From Lentzea xinjiangensis (GTDB lineage: Bacteria; Actinomycetota; Actinomycetes; Mycobacteriales; Pseudonocardiaceae), in assembly GCF_900110955.1 (NCBI RefSeq), contig NZ_FOFR01000016.1, positions 1 to 64,000 of the forward strand: DNA of 64,000 bases, read 5' to 3'. Position 1 is the first letter of the stretch; each line of letters opens with the position of its first letter. The notes below the pieces were generated by a model, which searched no databases, was not told the origin of the DNA, and worked only from the letters and a program-made list of their open reading frames with translations. This document shows, one piece after another, positions 16,750-25,486 of this stretch. Made by a program: the position numbers and the translations under genes.

Positions 16750-17172
16750 GTGCTGAGGACCATCGGATCCACCGTTGTCGCGGCCGCGGCCGTCGCGCTG
16801 ACCTGCACCGGCACCGCCCAGGCCGAGACGAACCCGGCGTGCCCCTCCGGCGTCACCCAGATCGGTGCCACGAGCTACATCAAGCACGGGGGCACGACCA
16901 TCGCCTCGGTCAAGCAGTTCAAGGGCTGCAACAAGAACTGGGGCTACGTCTACGTCTGGGACTCGTGGCGCGCCGATCACACCGACTACACCCCCTACGC
17001 CGGCGTCCAGGTGCGCGGCGCCGAGTTCCCGAGCGGTTACCGGGCAGGCGCCCGCGGCCAGCAGGAGCTGTGGTCGTACGGCACGGACACGCTGACCAAG
17101 TGCACCAGGGGATACGGCTCGATCGTGGCGCAGTCGTACGGCGGCGGCGTCGAGACAGAGGAGCGTTGCTGA
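16750..17172 (+). CDS. Secreted cysteine-containing protein, paralogue 2 of 3
   Basis: This copy has 140 residues, a GTG start at 16750 and a signal peptide that ends in TGTAQA. Its mature domain parallels the first paralogue: ETNPACPSGVTQIGATSYIK, VKQFKGCNKNWGYVYVWDSW, then a divergent central part (THTDYTPYAGVQVRGAEF-like) and a TEERC tail. The four cysteines are kept. It differs most from the other two in the middle third, as expected if that region contacts a partner. Its last codons, gaggagcgt, again lie just upstream of the next start (ATG 17174), one base after its own stop. Confidence 0.75.
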   Translation: MLRTIGSTVVAAAAVALTCTGTAQAETNPACPSGVTQIGATSYIKHGGTTIASVKQFKGCNKNWGYVYVWDSWRADHTDYTPYAGVQVRGAEFPSGYRAGARGQQELWSYGTDTLTKCTRGYGSIVAQSYGGGVETEERC

Positions 17173-17173
17173 C

Positions 17174-17581
17174 ATGCTGAAGACCATCGGAGCCACCGTT
17201 CTCGCGGCCGCGGCCGTCGCGCTGACCTGCACCGGCACCGCCCAGGCCGAGACGAACCCGGCGTGCCCCTCCGGCGTCACCCAGATCGGCGCCACCAAGT
17301 ACCTCAAGAGCGGCAGCGCGACCGTCGCCTCGGTCAAGCAGTTCAAGGGCTGCAACAAGAACTGGGGTTACATCTACGTCTGGGACTCGTGGAAGGCCGG
17401 CCACCCGAACTTCATCGCCACGGTCGCCATCACCAGGGGCGACGGGGAGATCGACGGCAACAGCGGTGGGCGCGGCCAGCAGGAGGTGTGGTCGCGCGGC
17501 GCGAACACGCTGCAGTACTGCACCATGGCCTACGGCACCGTGTCCGGCGGGTACGCCGGATTCACCGAGGAGCGGTGCTGA
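17174..17581 (+). CDS. Secreted cysteine-containing protein, paralogue 3 of 3
   Basis: This third copy has 135 residues. The signal peptide and first 70 residues are nearly identical in DNA and protein to paralogue 2 (VALTCTGTAQAETNPACP), while KYLKSGSATVASVKQFKGC is nearer to paralogue 1, suggesting gene conversion or unequal crossing-over among the copies. The centre (TVAITRGDGEIDGNSGGRGQ) is distinct. It keeps four cysteines and the TEERC end. A strong hairpin terminator follows within 20 bases, closing the operon. The function is unknown; export and disulfides point to an extracellular role. Confidence 0.75.
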   Translation: MLKTIGATVLAAAAVALTCTGTAQAETNPACPSGVTQIGATKYLKSGSATVASVKQFKGCNKNWGYIYVWDSWKAGHPNFIATVAITRGDGEIDGNSGGRGQQEVWSRGANTLQYCTMAYGTVSGGYAGFTEERC

Positions 17582-17598
17582 CCTCGCGGAGCTGAGCG

Positions 17599-17633
17599 CG
17601 GCCGTGCCCGCCGGACGGCGGCGGGCACGGCCG
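17599..17633 (+). terminator. Hairpin terminator after the secreted-paralogue operon
   Basis: A perfect 14-bp stem (cggccgtgcccgcc with ggcgggcacggccg) encloses a seven-base loop, 18 bases after the last stop codon. There is no T-run, as is usual for actinobacterial hairpin terminators. The 199 bases from here to the response regulator presumably carry the promoter of the next operon; nothing else is seen there. Confidence 0.8.
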
Positions 17634-17832
17634 CCTCGGTCGAGCGGTTCGCCCCCGGCGTCCTGCCCGGCGGGAAAGCGGGAGGCGGTCGCCGCATGAC
17701 CGCCCCCCGCGAAGCTCCTGCCCACCCTCCCGGCCGGTCCGCACCCGCCACAACCGCGCCCCCGGCTTCTTTACAGTCACTTAGGCGCGTCGACACCCGC
17801 CGGAAACGGTCTTCTGGGGCGATACTGCTCCC

Positions 17833-18492
17833 ATGCGGGTGCTGTTGGTCGAAGACGACGACGGTGTCGCGGACGCCCTGGTGGAAGCGCTGCGGGCGAA
17901 CGGGCACCGGCCGGCCCGCGTGCGCAGGGGCGCCGACGCGCTGATCGCCCACCGCGAGGCGGACGTCGTCCTGCTCGACCTCGGCCTGCCCGACCAGGAC
18001 GGCCTGGAGGTGCTGCGCAAGCTCCGCAAGATCGACCCGGTGCCGGTGCTCGTGCTGACCGCGCGCGGCGACGAGCGCACGGTGGTGCGCGGGTTGCGGC
18101 TCGGCGCGGACGACTACCTGGTGAAACCCGTGCGGCTGGCCGAGCTGCTGGCGCGCATCGACGCGGTGGCCCGGCGCAGCGCCGCCCGGTCCCGCGAGGC
18201 GGGCGAGCTCGTGCGGGTGTCCGATGTGGAGATCGACCTGCAGAGCCGCCAGGTCGTCGTCGGCGGGCACGAGATCTCGCTGACCACCAAGGAGTTCGAC
18301 GTCCTGGCAGTGCTGGCGCGCAGGCCCGGCACCGCGGTCAGCCGCCAGCAGCTCATGGACGAGGTGTGGGGCAACGCGTTCGTGGCCGTGTCGCGCACGC
18401 TCGACGTGCACCTCACCCAGCTGCGGGCCAAGCTCGACCGGCCGGGGCTGCTGCACACGATCCGCGGTTTCGGCTACCGGCTCGGTGAGTAG
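17833..18492 (+). CDS. OmpR/PhoB-family response regulator
   Basis: The 219-residue regulator has an N-terminal receiver domain with acidic pocket (EDDDG), phosphorylated aspartate D48 in LLDLGLPDQDG, and K97 in LVKPV. A C-terminal winged helix follows (LTTKEFDVLAVLARRPGTAV, RQQLMDEVWG, SRTLDVHLTQLRAKL, TIRGFGYRLG). It is a DNA-binding transcription factor controlled by the histidine kinase encoded immediately downstream, whose ATG directly follows its TAG stop. The regulon is not visible; the TAXI and DHFR-like genes overlapping downstream may be part of the same signalling unit. Confidence 0.95.
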   Translation: MRVLLVEDDDGVADALVEALRANGHRPARVRRGADALIAHREADVVLLDLGLPDQDGLEVLRKLRKIDPVPVLVLTARGDERTVVRGLRLGADDYLVKPVRLAELLARIDAVARRSAARSREAGELVRVSDVEIDLQSRQVVVGGHEISLTTKEFDVLAVLARRPGTAVSRQQLMDEVWGNAFVAVSRTLDVHLTQLRAKLDRPGLLHTIRGFGYRLGE

Positions 18493-19797
18493 ATGCGGCA
18501 ACGGCTTCTGGTGGTGCTGCTGCTGTTCTCGCTCTCGGCCGTCACCGCCTTCGCGTTCCCGCTGCTGATGAGCACGGCCTCCGAGCGCACCCAGCAGTTC
18601 GTGATCAGCCGCACCGCCGACCTGGACCGCTTCGCCACCCTGCCCGCCGACGTCGTGGTGTCCGAGGCGCAGCGCTACACCGAGGTCTACGGCGAGGAGG
18701 TGGTCGTCGTGACCGCGGCGGGCGTGCCCGTCGTCGAGTCGGGCATGGCGGTCGCCGACGTCTCCGCGCAGATCGACGCCGCGCTGCGCAACCAGCCCGC
18801 CGCACCGGTACCGACCGTGCTGCCCTGGAACCGCGGCGACGTCCTGTTCGCCCGCCCGGTCGGCACCGGCACGAAGGTCGCGGGCGCGGTGGTGCTGCGC
18901 GCCTCCACCGAGGTGGCCGCGCTCGACGTGGCCCGGCGGTGGACGTTCGTGCTGGCCGGGGCTCTGCTGGCGGCGTGCGCGTGCGTGCTGCTGGCGCTCG
19001 TGGTCTCCCGGTGGCTGCTGCGGCCCCTCAAGGAGCTCGACCGGGGCGTGCGGGCGGTGGCGGAGGGCCAGCGGCGCACGCACGTCGCGGACACCGCCGG
19101 GCCGGCCGAGCTGCGGGCGTTGTCGGAGTCGTTCAACCGCATGTCCGACGCCGTCGCCGAAGCCGCCGACCAGCAACGGCGGCTGATCGCCGATGCCTCG
19201 CACCAGCTCCGCAACCCCATGGCGGCGCTGCGGCTGCGCGTGGACATGCTGCCGTCCAACGGCTCGCTGCTCACCGAGGTCGAGCGCCTGGAGTCGTTGC
19301 TCGACGGCCTGCTGGCGCTGGCGTCGGCGGAGAGCACCGCCACCGAACGCGCCGCCGGCGGGGTCGAGCCCGAGCTCGCCGACCTGCAGGTCGTGGCGCA
19401 CGACCGGGTGGACGCGTGGCGGGCCGCTGCCCAGTCCGCCGGCGTGACGATCACCGTCGCCGACCGGACGCCAGGGCTGGTGCGGTGCGCGGTGTCGGAC
19501 CTCGCGCAGGTGCTCGACGTGGTGCTGGACAACGCCATCAAGTACGGCGGCGACGAGGTCCTGGTCGTCTGCGACCGCGCCACGCTCACCGTGCGGGACA
19601 ACGGTCCCGGCTTGTCCGAAGAGGACCTGCAGCGCGCCACGGAGCGGTTCTGGCGCGGTGACGGCACGAACCGCGGAACCGGCCTCGGGCTCGCCATCGC
19701 GGAACGGATCGTGACCGCGCACGGCGGCACGCTGAGGCTGCACAGCGACGGCGGGCTGGTGGTCACCGTGGAGCTGCCGAAGGAGCCGTTGCTGTGA
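18493..19797 (+). CDS. Sensor histidine kinase
   Basis: The 434-residue kinase has a first membrane span at residues 4-25, an extracellular sensor region of about 125 residues (VSEAQRYTEVYGEEVVVVT within it), a second span near 155-178 (VLAGALLAACACVLLALVVS), a HAMP linker (RPLKELDRGVRAVAEG), phospho-acceptor H237 in DASHQLRNPMAAL, and an ATPase domain with N box DNAIKYGG, G1 box DNGPGLSEED and G2 box GTGLGLAIAE. It should phosphorylate the adjacent response regulator. The stop overlaps the start of a TAXI lipoprotein gene (GTGA), which suggests that the binding protein delivers the ligand signal to the kinase. Confidence 0.95.
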   Translation: MRQRLLVVLLLFSLSAVTAFAFPLLMSTASERTQQFVISRTADLDRFATLPADVVVSEAQRYTEVYGEEVVVVTAAGVPVVESGMAVADVSAQIDAALRNQPAAPVPTVLPWNRGDVLFARPVGTGTKVAGAVVLRASTEVAALDVARRWTFVLAGALLAACACVLLALVVSRWLLRPLKELDRGVRAVAEGQRRTHVADTAGPAELRALSESFNRMSDAVAEAADQQRRLIADASHQLRNPMAALRLRVDMLPSNGSLLTEVERLESLLDGLLALASAESTATERAAGGVEPELADLQVVAHDRVDAWRAAAQSAGVTITVADRTPGLVRCAVSDLAQVLDVVLDNAIKYGGDEVLVVCDRATLTVRDNGPGLSEEDLQRATERFWRGDGTNRGTGLGLAIAERIVTAHGGTLRLHSDGGLVVTVELPKEPLL

Positions 19798-20657
19798 GGC
19801 GCCGCACGTTCCTGCTCGGCGCGCTCGCCGTCACCGCCTGCGGGACGGGCGAACCCGGCGGCACCATCAGGATCGCGGGTGGTGAGCCCGGCGGTTTCTA
19901 CCACGACTTCGCCGGCCTGCTGTCCCGCCTGACCCCGAGCCCGCTCACCATCACCCCGATCCAGACCGGCGGCAGCGCCGACAACCTCGGGCACCTGCGC
20001 GACCGCACCGCGGACCTGGCGCTGACCTTGAGCGACAGCGCCCACCTCGAGTCCGGCATCGTCGCGCTGGGCCGCGTCTACGAGAACTACCTGCAGCTCG
20101 TGGTGCTCGACTCCTCCCCCTACCGGACACCGGCCGACCTGGTCGGCAAGCCCGTGTCGCTGGGGGCGGCCGGGTCCGGCGCCGCGTTGCAGGGCGAACG
20201 GCTCGCGCTGGGCGTGCGGGAGGAGCACTACCCGTTGCGCAACGCCGTCGACGCGCTCAAGGCCGGCGAGATCGCGGCACTGCTGTGGTCCGGCGGCGTC
20301 CCGACCCCGGAGCTCGGCCGGGCGAGCGGGATCAGGCTGCTGCCCCTCGACTCCTTCCTGCCGAGGCTGCGCCAGGAGCACGGCAAGGTCTACGAACGCG
20401 TGGACGTCCGCGCGGGCGTGTACGGCTCACCCGTCGACGTGCCCACGATCGGCACGCCGAACCTGCTGGTGTGCCGGCCGGACCTCGGCGACGCCTACGC
20501 CGGCGCGGTCGTGCGGCTCCTGGTCGCCAAGGCGGCCGAGCTCGTGCCGCAGCAGGCGCTCGGCACCCAGTACCTCGACGTGCGCAGTCTCATCGACACG
20601 GGCAGAGTGCCCCTGCACCCAGGCGCGACCGCGGAATACCGGAGGCTGCACGGATGA
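19794..20657 (+). CDS. TAXI-family solute-binding lipoprotein linked to a two-component system
   Basis: The 287-residue protein begins MRRRTFLLGALAVTAC, which combines a twin-arginine start with a lipobox (VTAC), so it is probably a lipid-anchored surface protein. The rest matches the TAXI type of TRAP solute-binding protein: IRIAGGEPGGFYHDFAGLL, TGGSADNLGHLRDRTADLAL and YENYLQLVVLDSSPYRTPAD, followed by LVGKPVSLGAAGSG. No TRAP membrane subunits are encoded nearby. The gene overlaps the kinase gene upstream (GTGA) and the DHFR-like gene downstream (ATGA). A sensory rather than a transport role is therefore the better guess. Confidence 0.85.
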   Translation: MRRRTFLLGALAVTACGTGEPGGTIRIAGGEPGGFYHDFAGLLSRLTPSPLTITPIQTGGSADNLGHLRDRTADLALTLSDSAHLESGIVALGRVYENYLQLVVLDSSPYRTPADLVGKPVSLGAAGSGAALQGERLALGVREEHYPLRNAVDALKAGEIAALLWSGGVPTPELGRASGIRLLPLDSFLPRLRQEHGKVYERVDVRAGVYGSPVDVPTIGTPNLLVCRPDLGDAYAGAVVRLLVAKAAELVPQQALGTQYLDVRSLIDTGRVPLHPGATAEYRRLHG

Positions 20658-21187
20658 TCACCACGATGGCGTCGGTCTCGTTGGACGGGTTCTTCGAAGG
20701 ACCGGGCCACGACATCGGCTGGCACCACATGGACGACGAGCTGCACGACCACATCAACGCCGAGCTGGCGACGATGAGCGCGTTCCTCGACGGCCGCCGC
20801 ACGCACGAGCTGATGCTGGAGGCGTGGCCACACGGCGACGAGAACCCCGACTGGCCGCAGAAACAACGCGAGTTCGCCCCGATCTGGCGTGACGTGCGCA
20901 AGATCGTCTACTCCCGCACGCGCGAGTTCACCGAGTGGAACACCGAGACCCGCCGCGAGGTCGACCCCGACGAGATCAGGTCGTTGCCCGGCGACAGCAT
21001 GGTCGGCGGGCCCGACCTGCTCCAGACGTTCTTCGAGCTCGACCTGGTCGACGAGATCCGCCTCTACGTGAACCCGGTCGCGATCGGCCGCGGCACGCCG
21101 TTCTTCCGCAAGCCGACCGCCCTGGCGCTCAAGAGCACCAGGGCGTTCGGGGTCGGGGTCGTGCTGCTGACCTACGGCAGGCGCTGA
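20654..21187 (+). CDS. Dihydrofolate reductase family protein (RibD C-terminal-like)
   Basis: The 177-residue protein belongs to the DHFR/RibD-C superfamily of NADPH-binding proteins: TTMASVSLDGFFEGPGHDIG at the start, FLDGRRTHELM, RKIVYSRTREFTEW, MVGGPDLLQTFFELDLVDEI and NPVAIGRGTPFF. Members are common in actinobacteria, and their substrates are mostly unknown; it is not the essential FolA. It is coupled by ATGA to the TAXI gene. The last 16 bases overlap the convergent VWA gene. Confidence 0.85.
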   Translation: MITTMASVSLDGFFEGPGHDIGWHHMDDELHDHINAELATMSAFLDGRRTHELMLEAWPHGDENPDWPQKQREFAPIWRDVRKIVYSRTREFTEWNTETRREVDPDEIRSLPGDSMVGGPDLLQTFFELDLVDEIRLYVNPVAIGRGTPFFRKPTALALKSTRAFGVGVVLLTYGRR

Positions 21188-22137
21188 CCCAGCAGCAGGG
21201 CCGCGGCGGCCGCGAACATCGCCGTCATCGTGCCGAGCAGCAGCCACGGCTTCGAGGCGTCGGCCTGCTTCTTCTCGTAGCCGATCTGCTCGCCGAGCGT
21301 GTCGTAGACGCGGCGCAGCTCCTCCGCGGAGGCGGCCTTGAAGAACTCGCCGCCGGAGATCTTCGCGATCTCCTTCATCGAGTCGTCGTCGACCGGCACG
21401 GACTGCTGCCGGCCCTCGATGTCGACGACGCCCTCCTCGGTGCCGAACGAGATCGTGGAGATCGGGATGCCGGCCTTCTTCGCGTCCTCGGCCGCGTCGA
21501 AGGCCTTGCGGGTGCCGACGGTCTCCTTGCCGTCCGTCATCAGCACGATGCGGGCGGGCGGCGGACCCTCGGCGCCGCCGACGACCTTGCCGAACGAGTC
21601 GATCGACGCCATCGCGGCCACCAGCGCGTCACCGGTCGCGGTCGACTGGGCGAGCTTGAGCCCGTCGATCGACTGCGTGACGGCCGCGCGGTCCGTCGTC
21701 GGCGCGACCAGCACGGTGGCGGACCCGGCGAACGAGATCAGGCCGAGGTTGATGCCCGGCGTGAGGCCCTCGGCGAACGACTTGGCGGCCACCTGCGCGG
21801 CCTCCAGCCGTGAGGGCTTCACGTCGGTGGCCTTCATGGACAGCGACACGTCGACCACGAGCATGACCGTCGCCCGGTTGCGCGGGACCCGCTGCTCGGA
21901 CGTCGGTCCGGCCAGCGCGACCGTCAGCAACGCGAGCGCGGCCAGCAGGAACGCCGCCGGGACGTGCCGCGACCAGCGTTCCCGCTTGGGCGCGACCTTC
22001 TCCAGCAGCTCCAGGTTGGTGAACCGCAGGACCCGCTTGCGCCGCACGCGCTGCGCCACCACGTAGCCGGCTGCCAGCAGCGCCACCGCGACGAGCAGCA
22101 GGAACCACCACGGGGCGACGAAGTTCGAGAAGCTCAC
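21172..22137 (-). CDS. VWA-domain membrane protein of the MoxR operon (Rv1481/BatA-like)
   Basis: This 321-residue protein has membrane spans at about 10-28 and 58-77 and a C-terminal one near 298-317. A VWA domain sits between them with intact MIDAS (D96, S98, S100 in VVDVSLSM; TGDALVAA; LMTDGKET). It is the BatA-like third member of the MoxR-DUF58-VWA system, equivalent to Rv1481 of M. tuberculosis. Start GTG 22137 overlaps the DUF58 stop (GTGA). The system is thought to act as a chaperone at the membrane or periplasm; the client is unknown. Its 3' end overlaps the DHFR-like gene by 16 bases. Confidence 0.9.
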   Translation of the reverse strand: MSFSNFVAPWWFLLLVAVALLAAGYVVAQRVRRKRVLRFTNLELLEKVAPKRERWSRHVPAAFLLAALALLTVALAGPTSEQRVPRNRATVMLVVDVSLSMKATDVKPSRLEAAQVAAKSFAEGLTPGINLGLISFAGSATVLVAPTTDRAAVTQSIDGLKLAQSTATGDALVAAMASIDSFGKVVGGAEGPPPARIVLMTDGKETVGTRKAFDAAEDAKKAGIPISTISFGTEEGVVDIEGRQQSVPVDDDSMKEIAKISGGEFFKAASAEELRRVYDTLGEQIGYEKKQADASKPWLLLGTMTAMFAAAAALLLGQRLP

Positions 22138-23089
22138 GTGACACCCCCAGACCAGCGGCGCTTGCGCGCCACCACGAAACGAACCGTGTCCGCGATCCAG
22201 TCCGAGTCGGTGCGCAGCACCAGGTGCCCGGCGCCCGCGCGGCGCAGCCCCGCGGCCACCTCGGCGCGGTGCTCCGCGGCAGCGGCGTTGAACTCCTTGC
22301 GCAGCAACGCGGACGCGGTCACCTCGCGCTGCCGCCCGCTCTCCGGGTCGGACAGCACGACCGTGCCGACCTCGGGCAGGTCGACGTCACGCGGGTCGAC
22401 GATCTCGACGGCCACGATGTCGTGCCGCGCCGACAGCGCGCGCAACGGCCGTTGCCACTCCATGCCGCCGAGGAAGTCGGAGATCACGACGATCAGGCCG
22501 CGCCTGCGCGGCGGGCGGCGGAGCTGTTCCAGCAGCGCCGCCAGGTCGCCGCGCGTGCCCTCGGCCGCCCGCGGCACCTCGGCGATCTTGCGGATCATGC
22601 CCCGCGCGTGTGCCAGGCCGCCGCGCGCCGGGATGCGGATGTTCTCCGCGCCCGTCGACACGGCCGCGCCGATCCGGTTGCCGCCGCCGCGCGTCAGGTG
22701 CGCGACCGCGGCCGTCGCGGCGATGACCAGGTCGCGCTTCTCGCAGGCCGCCGTGCCGAAGTCGAGCGACGGCGACAGGTCGATCGCCATCCACGTCTCC
22801 AGCTCGCGGTCCGCGACGGTCTCGCGGATGTGCGGCACCGTCGTGCGGGCCGTGACCGCCCAGTCCATCCGGCGCACGTCGTCGCCGGGCTGGTAGGTCC
22901 GCGCCTCGCCCGGTTCGGTACCGGGCCCCGGCACGAGACCGAGGTGGTTGCCCTGCAGCAGGCCGTCGAGGCGGCGCCGGACGTCGAGCTCCAGCATGCG
23001 CAGCGCGGCCTCCATGCGGACACCCCGCAGGACCGGCGGCGCCCACGAGGGGCGCTCCTGCTCGGCCTTCGCCGACGCGTCCCTCGGGC

Positions 23090-23093
<4 letters not shown>
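22134..23093 (-). CDS. DUF58 domain-containing protein (Rv1480-like)
   Basis: The 319-residue protein carries the DUF58 signature RTYQPGDDVRRMDWAVTAR, followed by a VWA-like fold with degenerate metal site (AIDLSPSLDFGTA, VVISDFLGGMEWQRPL). Relatives always accompany MoxR ATPases, and the second member is thought to bridge the ATPase and the VWA membrane protein. Both boundaries are four-base GTGA overlaps (23090-23093 and 22134-22137), so the three proteins are translationally coupled. No membrane segment is seen. Confidence 0.9.
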
Positions 23094-24139
<1,046 letters not shown>

Positions 24140-24200
24140 GTGCGGGCCTCCATGCGGAACAGGGTTCTTCGACAGTGCACCAGTCTTACCCCTCGCCTGT

Positions 24201-24731
24201 TCAACCGCTGTGAAGGGTGTCCAGGTCGGCGGGCGTGTCGACGTCGCGCGCCTCACCGGGCACGGCGGGCACCTCGACGGGCCGCAGCCGCAGGAGGGTC
24301 TTGCGCAGCGGCTGGTCGCGCGGTTCCTCGGGGAGGGCTTCGCGCAGGTCAGCGACGTTCCAGAAGCCGATCAGCCACTGGACGCGGTCGTCCTTGAGCA
24401 CGGCGTTGCCACCCGCGCCGCGCAGCCTCGCGATGGTGTCCGCCGTGAGGCCCGGCTGGTCGACGGCGAGCACTGCGACCCACTCCTCGGTGACGTGCGC
24501 GAGCCCGGCGGCGAGTCCGGCGAGCGGTCCGCCACCGGGCGGCTCCTCCCGCGCCCACACCACGCCGGGAACGTCCTTCTCCGGTCCCACAACGACCTTC
24601 TGGTTCGCGTCGTCCACAACGGACAGCACGTGGTCGAGCAGCGTCGCGTCCCGGAAGGACAGCGCGGCCTTGTCGACGCCGCCGAGCCGCTCGCCCCTGC
24701 CGCCGGTGAGGATGATCACCGCGTACGTCAC
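24201..24731 (-). CDS. MobA-like nucleotidyltransferase (molybdenum cofactor guanylyltransferase family)
   Basis: The 176-residue protein matches the NTP_transf_3 (MobA-like) fold: VIILTGGRGERLGGVDKAAL, where the usual LAGG reads LTGG. It also has VVVGPEKDVPGVVWARE, GGGPLAGLAAGL and LAVDQPGLTADTIARL. MobA converts Mo-molybdopterin into the guanine dinucleotide cofactor; short actinobacterial homologues of this kind are often annotated so, but other nucleotidyl transfer reactions are possible. It starts at GTG 24731, overlapping the stop of the TetR gene upstream (GTGA), an unexpected pairing. No other molybdenum genes are present. Confidence 0.75.
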   Translation of the reverse strand: MTYAVIILTGGRGERLGGVDKAALSFRDATLLDHVLSVVDDANQKVVVGPEKDVPGVVWAREEPPGGGPLAGLAAGLAHVTEEWVAVLAVDQPGLTADTIARLRGAGGNAVLKDDRVQWLIGFWNVADLREALPEEPRDQPLRKTLLRLRPVEVPAVPGEARDVDTPADLDTLHSG

Positions 24732-25411
24732 GTCCTGCCTCCGATGTGCCCGGCGACGCCTTCCAGGAACAGGTGCAGGCCGAAGTCGAACTCGGCCTCG
24801 GCGTCCTCGGCGGTGAAGAGGTCGTCCAGGTCGAACACGCCGGCCGCGACGACCTCGGCGAGCGCGGGCATCGCGCGCGGGTCGACGAGCTCGCGCAGCC
24901 GCCGCCCGTAGTCGCGGCCGAACGCGGCCGGGTTGTCCTCGTGGCCACGGACCAGCGTGCTGCTCAGCTTCGCCTCGCCGTGGACGAAGGTCATCAGGCC
25001 CATCACGACGCCGACCTTCTCCCCCGCCTCCAGCGGCGTTCCCTCCAGCGCGCGCAGCCCGCTGTCGAACCACGCGAGGCTCCGCGGTCCCGTCGGCGGG
25101 CCGCTGATCGGGATGTGCAGGAACCACGGCCGCCTGCCGATGGCCTTGAGCACCGCCTTCGCCCAGAACCCGAGCCGCTCGCGCCAGTCGCCGTCCGGCA
25201 GCGGCACCGGCTCCTCCATCGCGGCGTCGCCCATCAGCGTGAGCAGCTCGTCCTTGCTCTTCACGTGCCGGTAGAGGGCCATCGTCGCGTTGCCCATCTC
25301 CTGCGCGACGCGGGCCATCGACACAGCGGCGAGGCCCTCGGCGTCCGCGACCGCGATGGCGGCCCGCGTGATGGCGGCGGCGTCGATGGTCGGCTTGCGC
25401 CCCCTCTTCAT
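24728..25411 (-). CDS. TetR-family regulator (TetR_C_1 type) divergent from an ABC exporter
   Basis: The 227-residue repressor has an N-terminal HTH (ITRAAIAVADAEGLAAVSMA, MGNATMALYRHVKSKDELL) and a C-terminal ligand domain of the TetR_C_1 sort (GFWAKAVLKAIGRRPWFLHI, FDFGLHLFLEGVAGHI). It diverges from a DrrA/DrrB-type ABC transporter; the 75-base gap between them contains two matching palindromes. It most likely represses the exporter, and itself, until a toxic ligand binds. ATG 25411 is chosen because the family starts with basic residues (MKRGRKPTID). Confidence 0.9.
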   Translation of the reverse strand: MKRGRKPTIDAAAITRAAIAVADAEGLAAVSMARVAQEMGNATMALYRHVKSKDELLTLMGDAAMEEPVPLPDGDWRERLGFWAKAVLKAIGRRPWFLHIPISGPPTGPRSLAWFDSGLRALEGTPLEAGEKVGVVMGLMTFVHGEAKLSSTLVRGHEDNPAAFGRDYGRRLRELVDPRAMPALAEVVAAGVFDLDDLFTAEDAEAEFDFGLHLFLEGVAGHIGGRT

Positions 25412-25429
25412 GCCCCTAGTCAAACAGAT

Positions 25430-25472
25430 GCGTATGCCATACGCTAATCCAGGTTTTGCGTATGAAGTACGC
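25430..25472. promoter_or_regulatory. Twin TetR operators between regulator and ABC exporter
   Basis: Two related palindromes lie in the divergent intergenic region: gcgtatgccatacgc (25430-25444, seven-base perfect arms) and gcgtatgaagtacgc (25458-25472, five-base perfect arms, plus an outer t/a pair). Their centres are 28 bp apart, close to the spacing expected for two TetR dimers on nearby faces. The second site ends 14 bases before the exporter start codon. Confidence 0.75.
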
Positions 25473-25486
25473 ATAAAGGGGGTTCC

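Noticed and set aside
14778..19743. Long minus-strand frames opposite the FAD/Fe-S gene and the two-component system (14778-16871 and 17530-19743)
   Set aside because: The plus-strand genes have clear motifs throughout, while the antisense products show none.
19794..20657. A TRAP transporter operon
   Set aside because: Only the binding protein is present; no DctQ/DctM-type membrane genes are found on either side.
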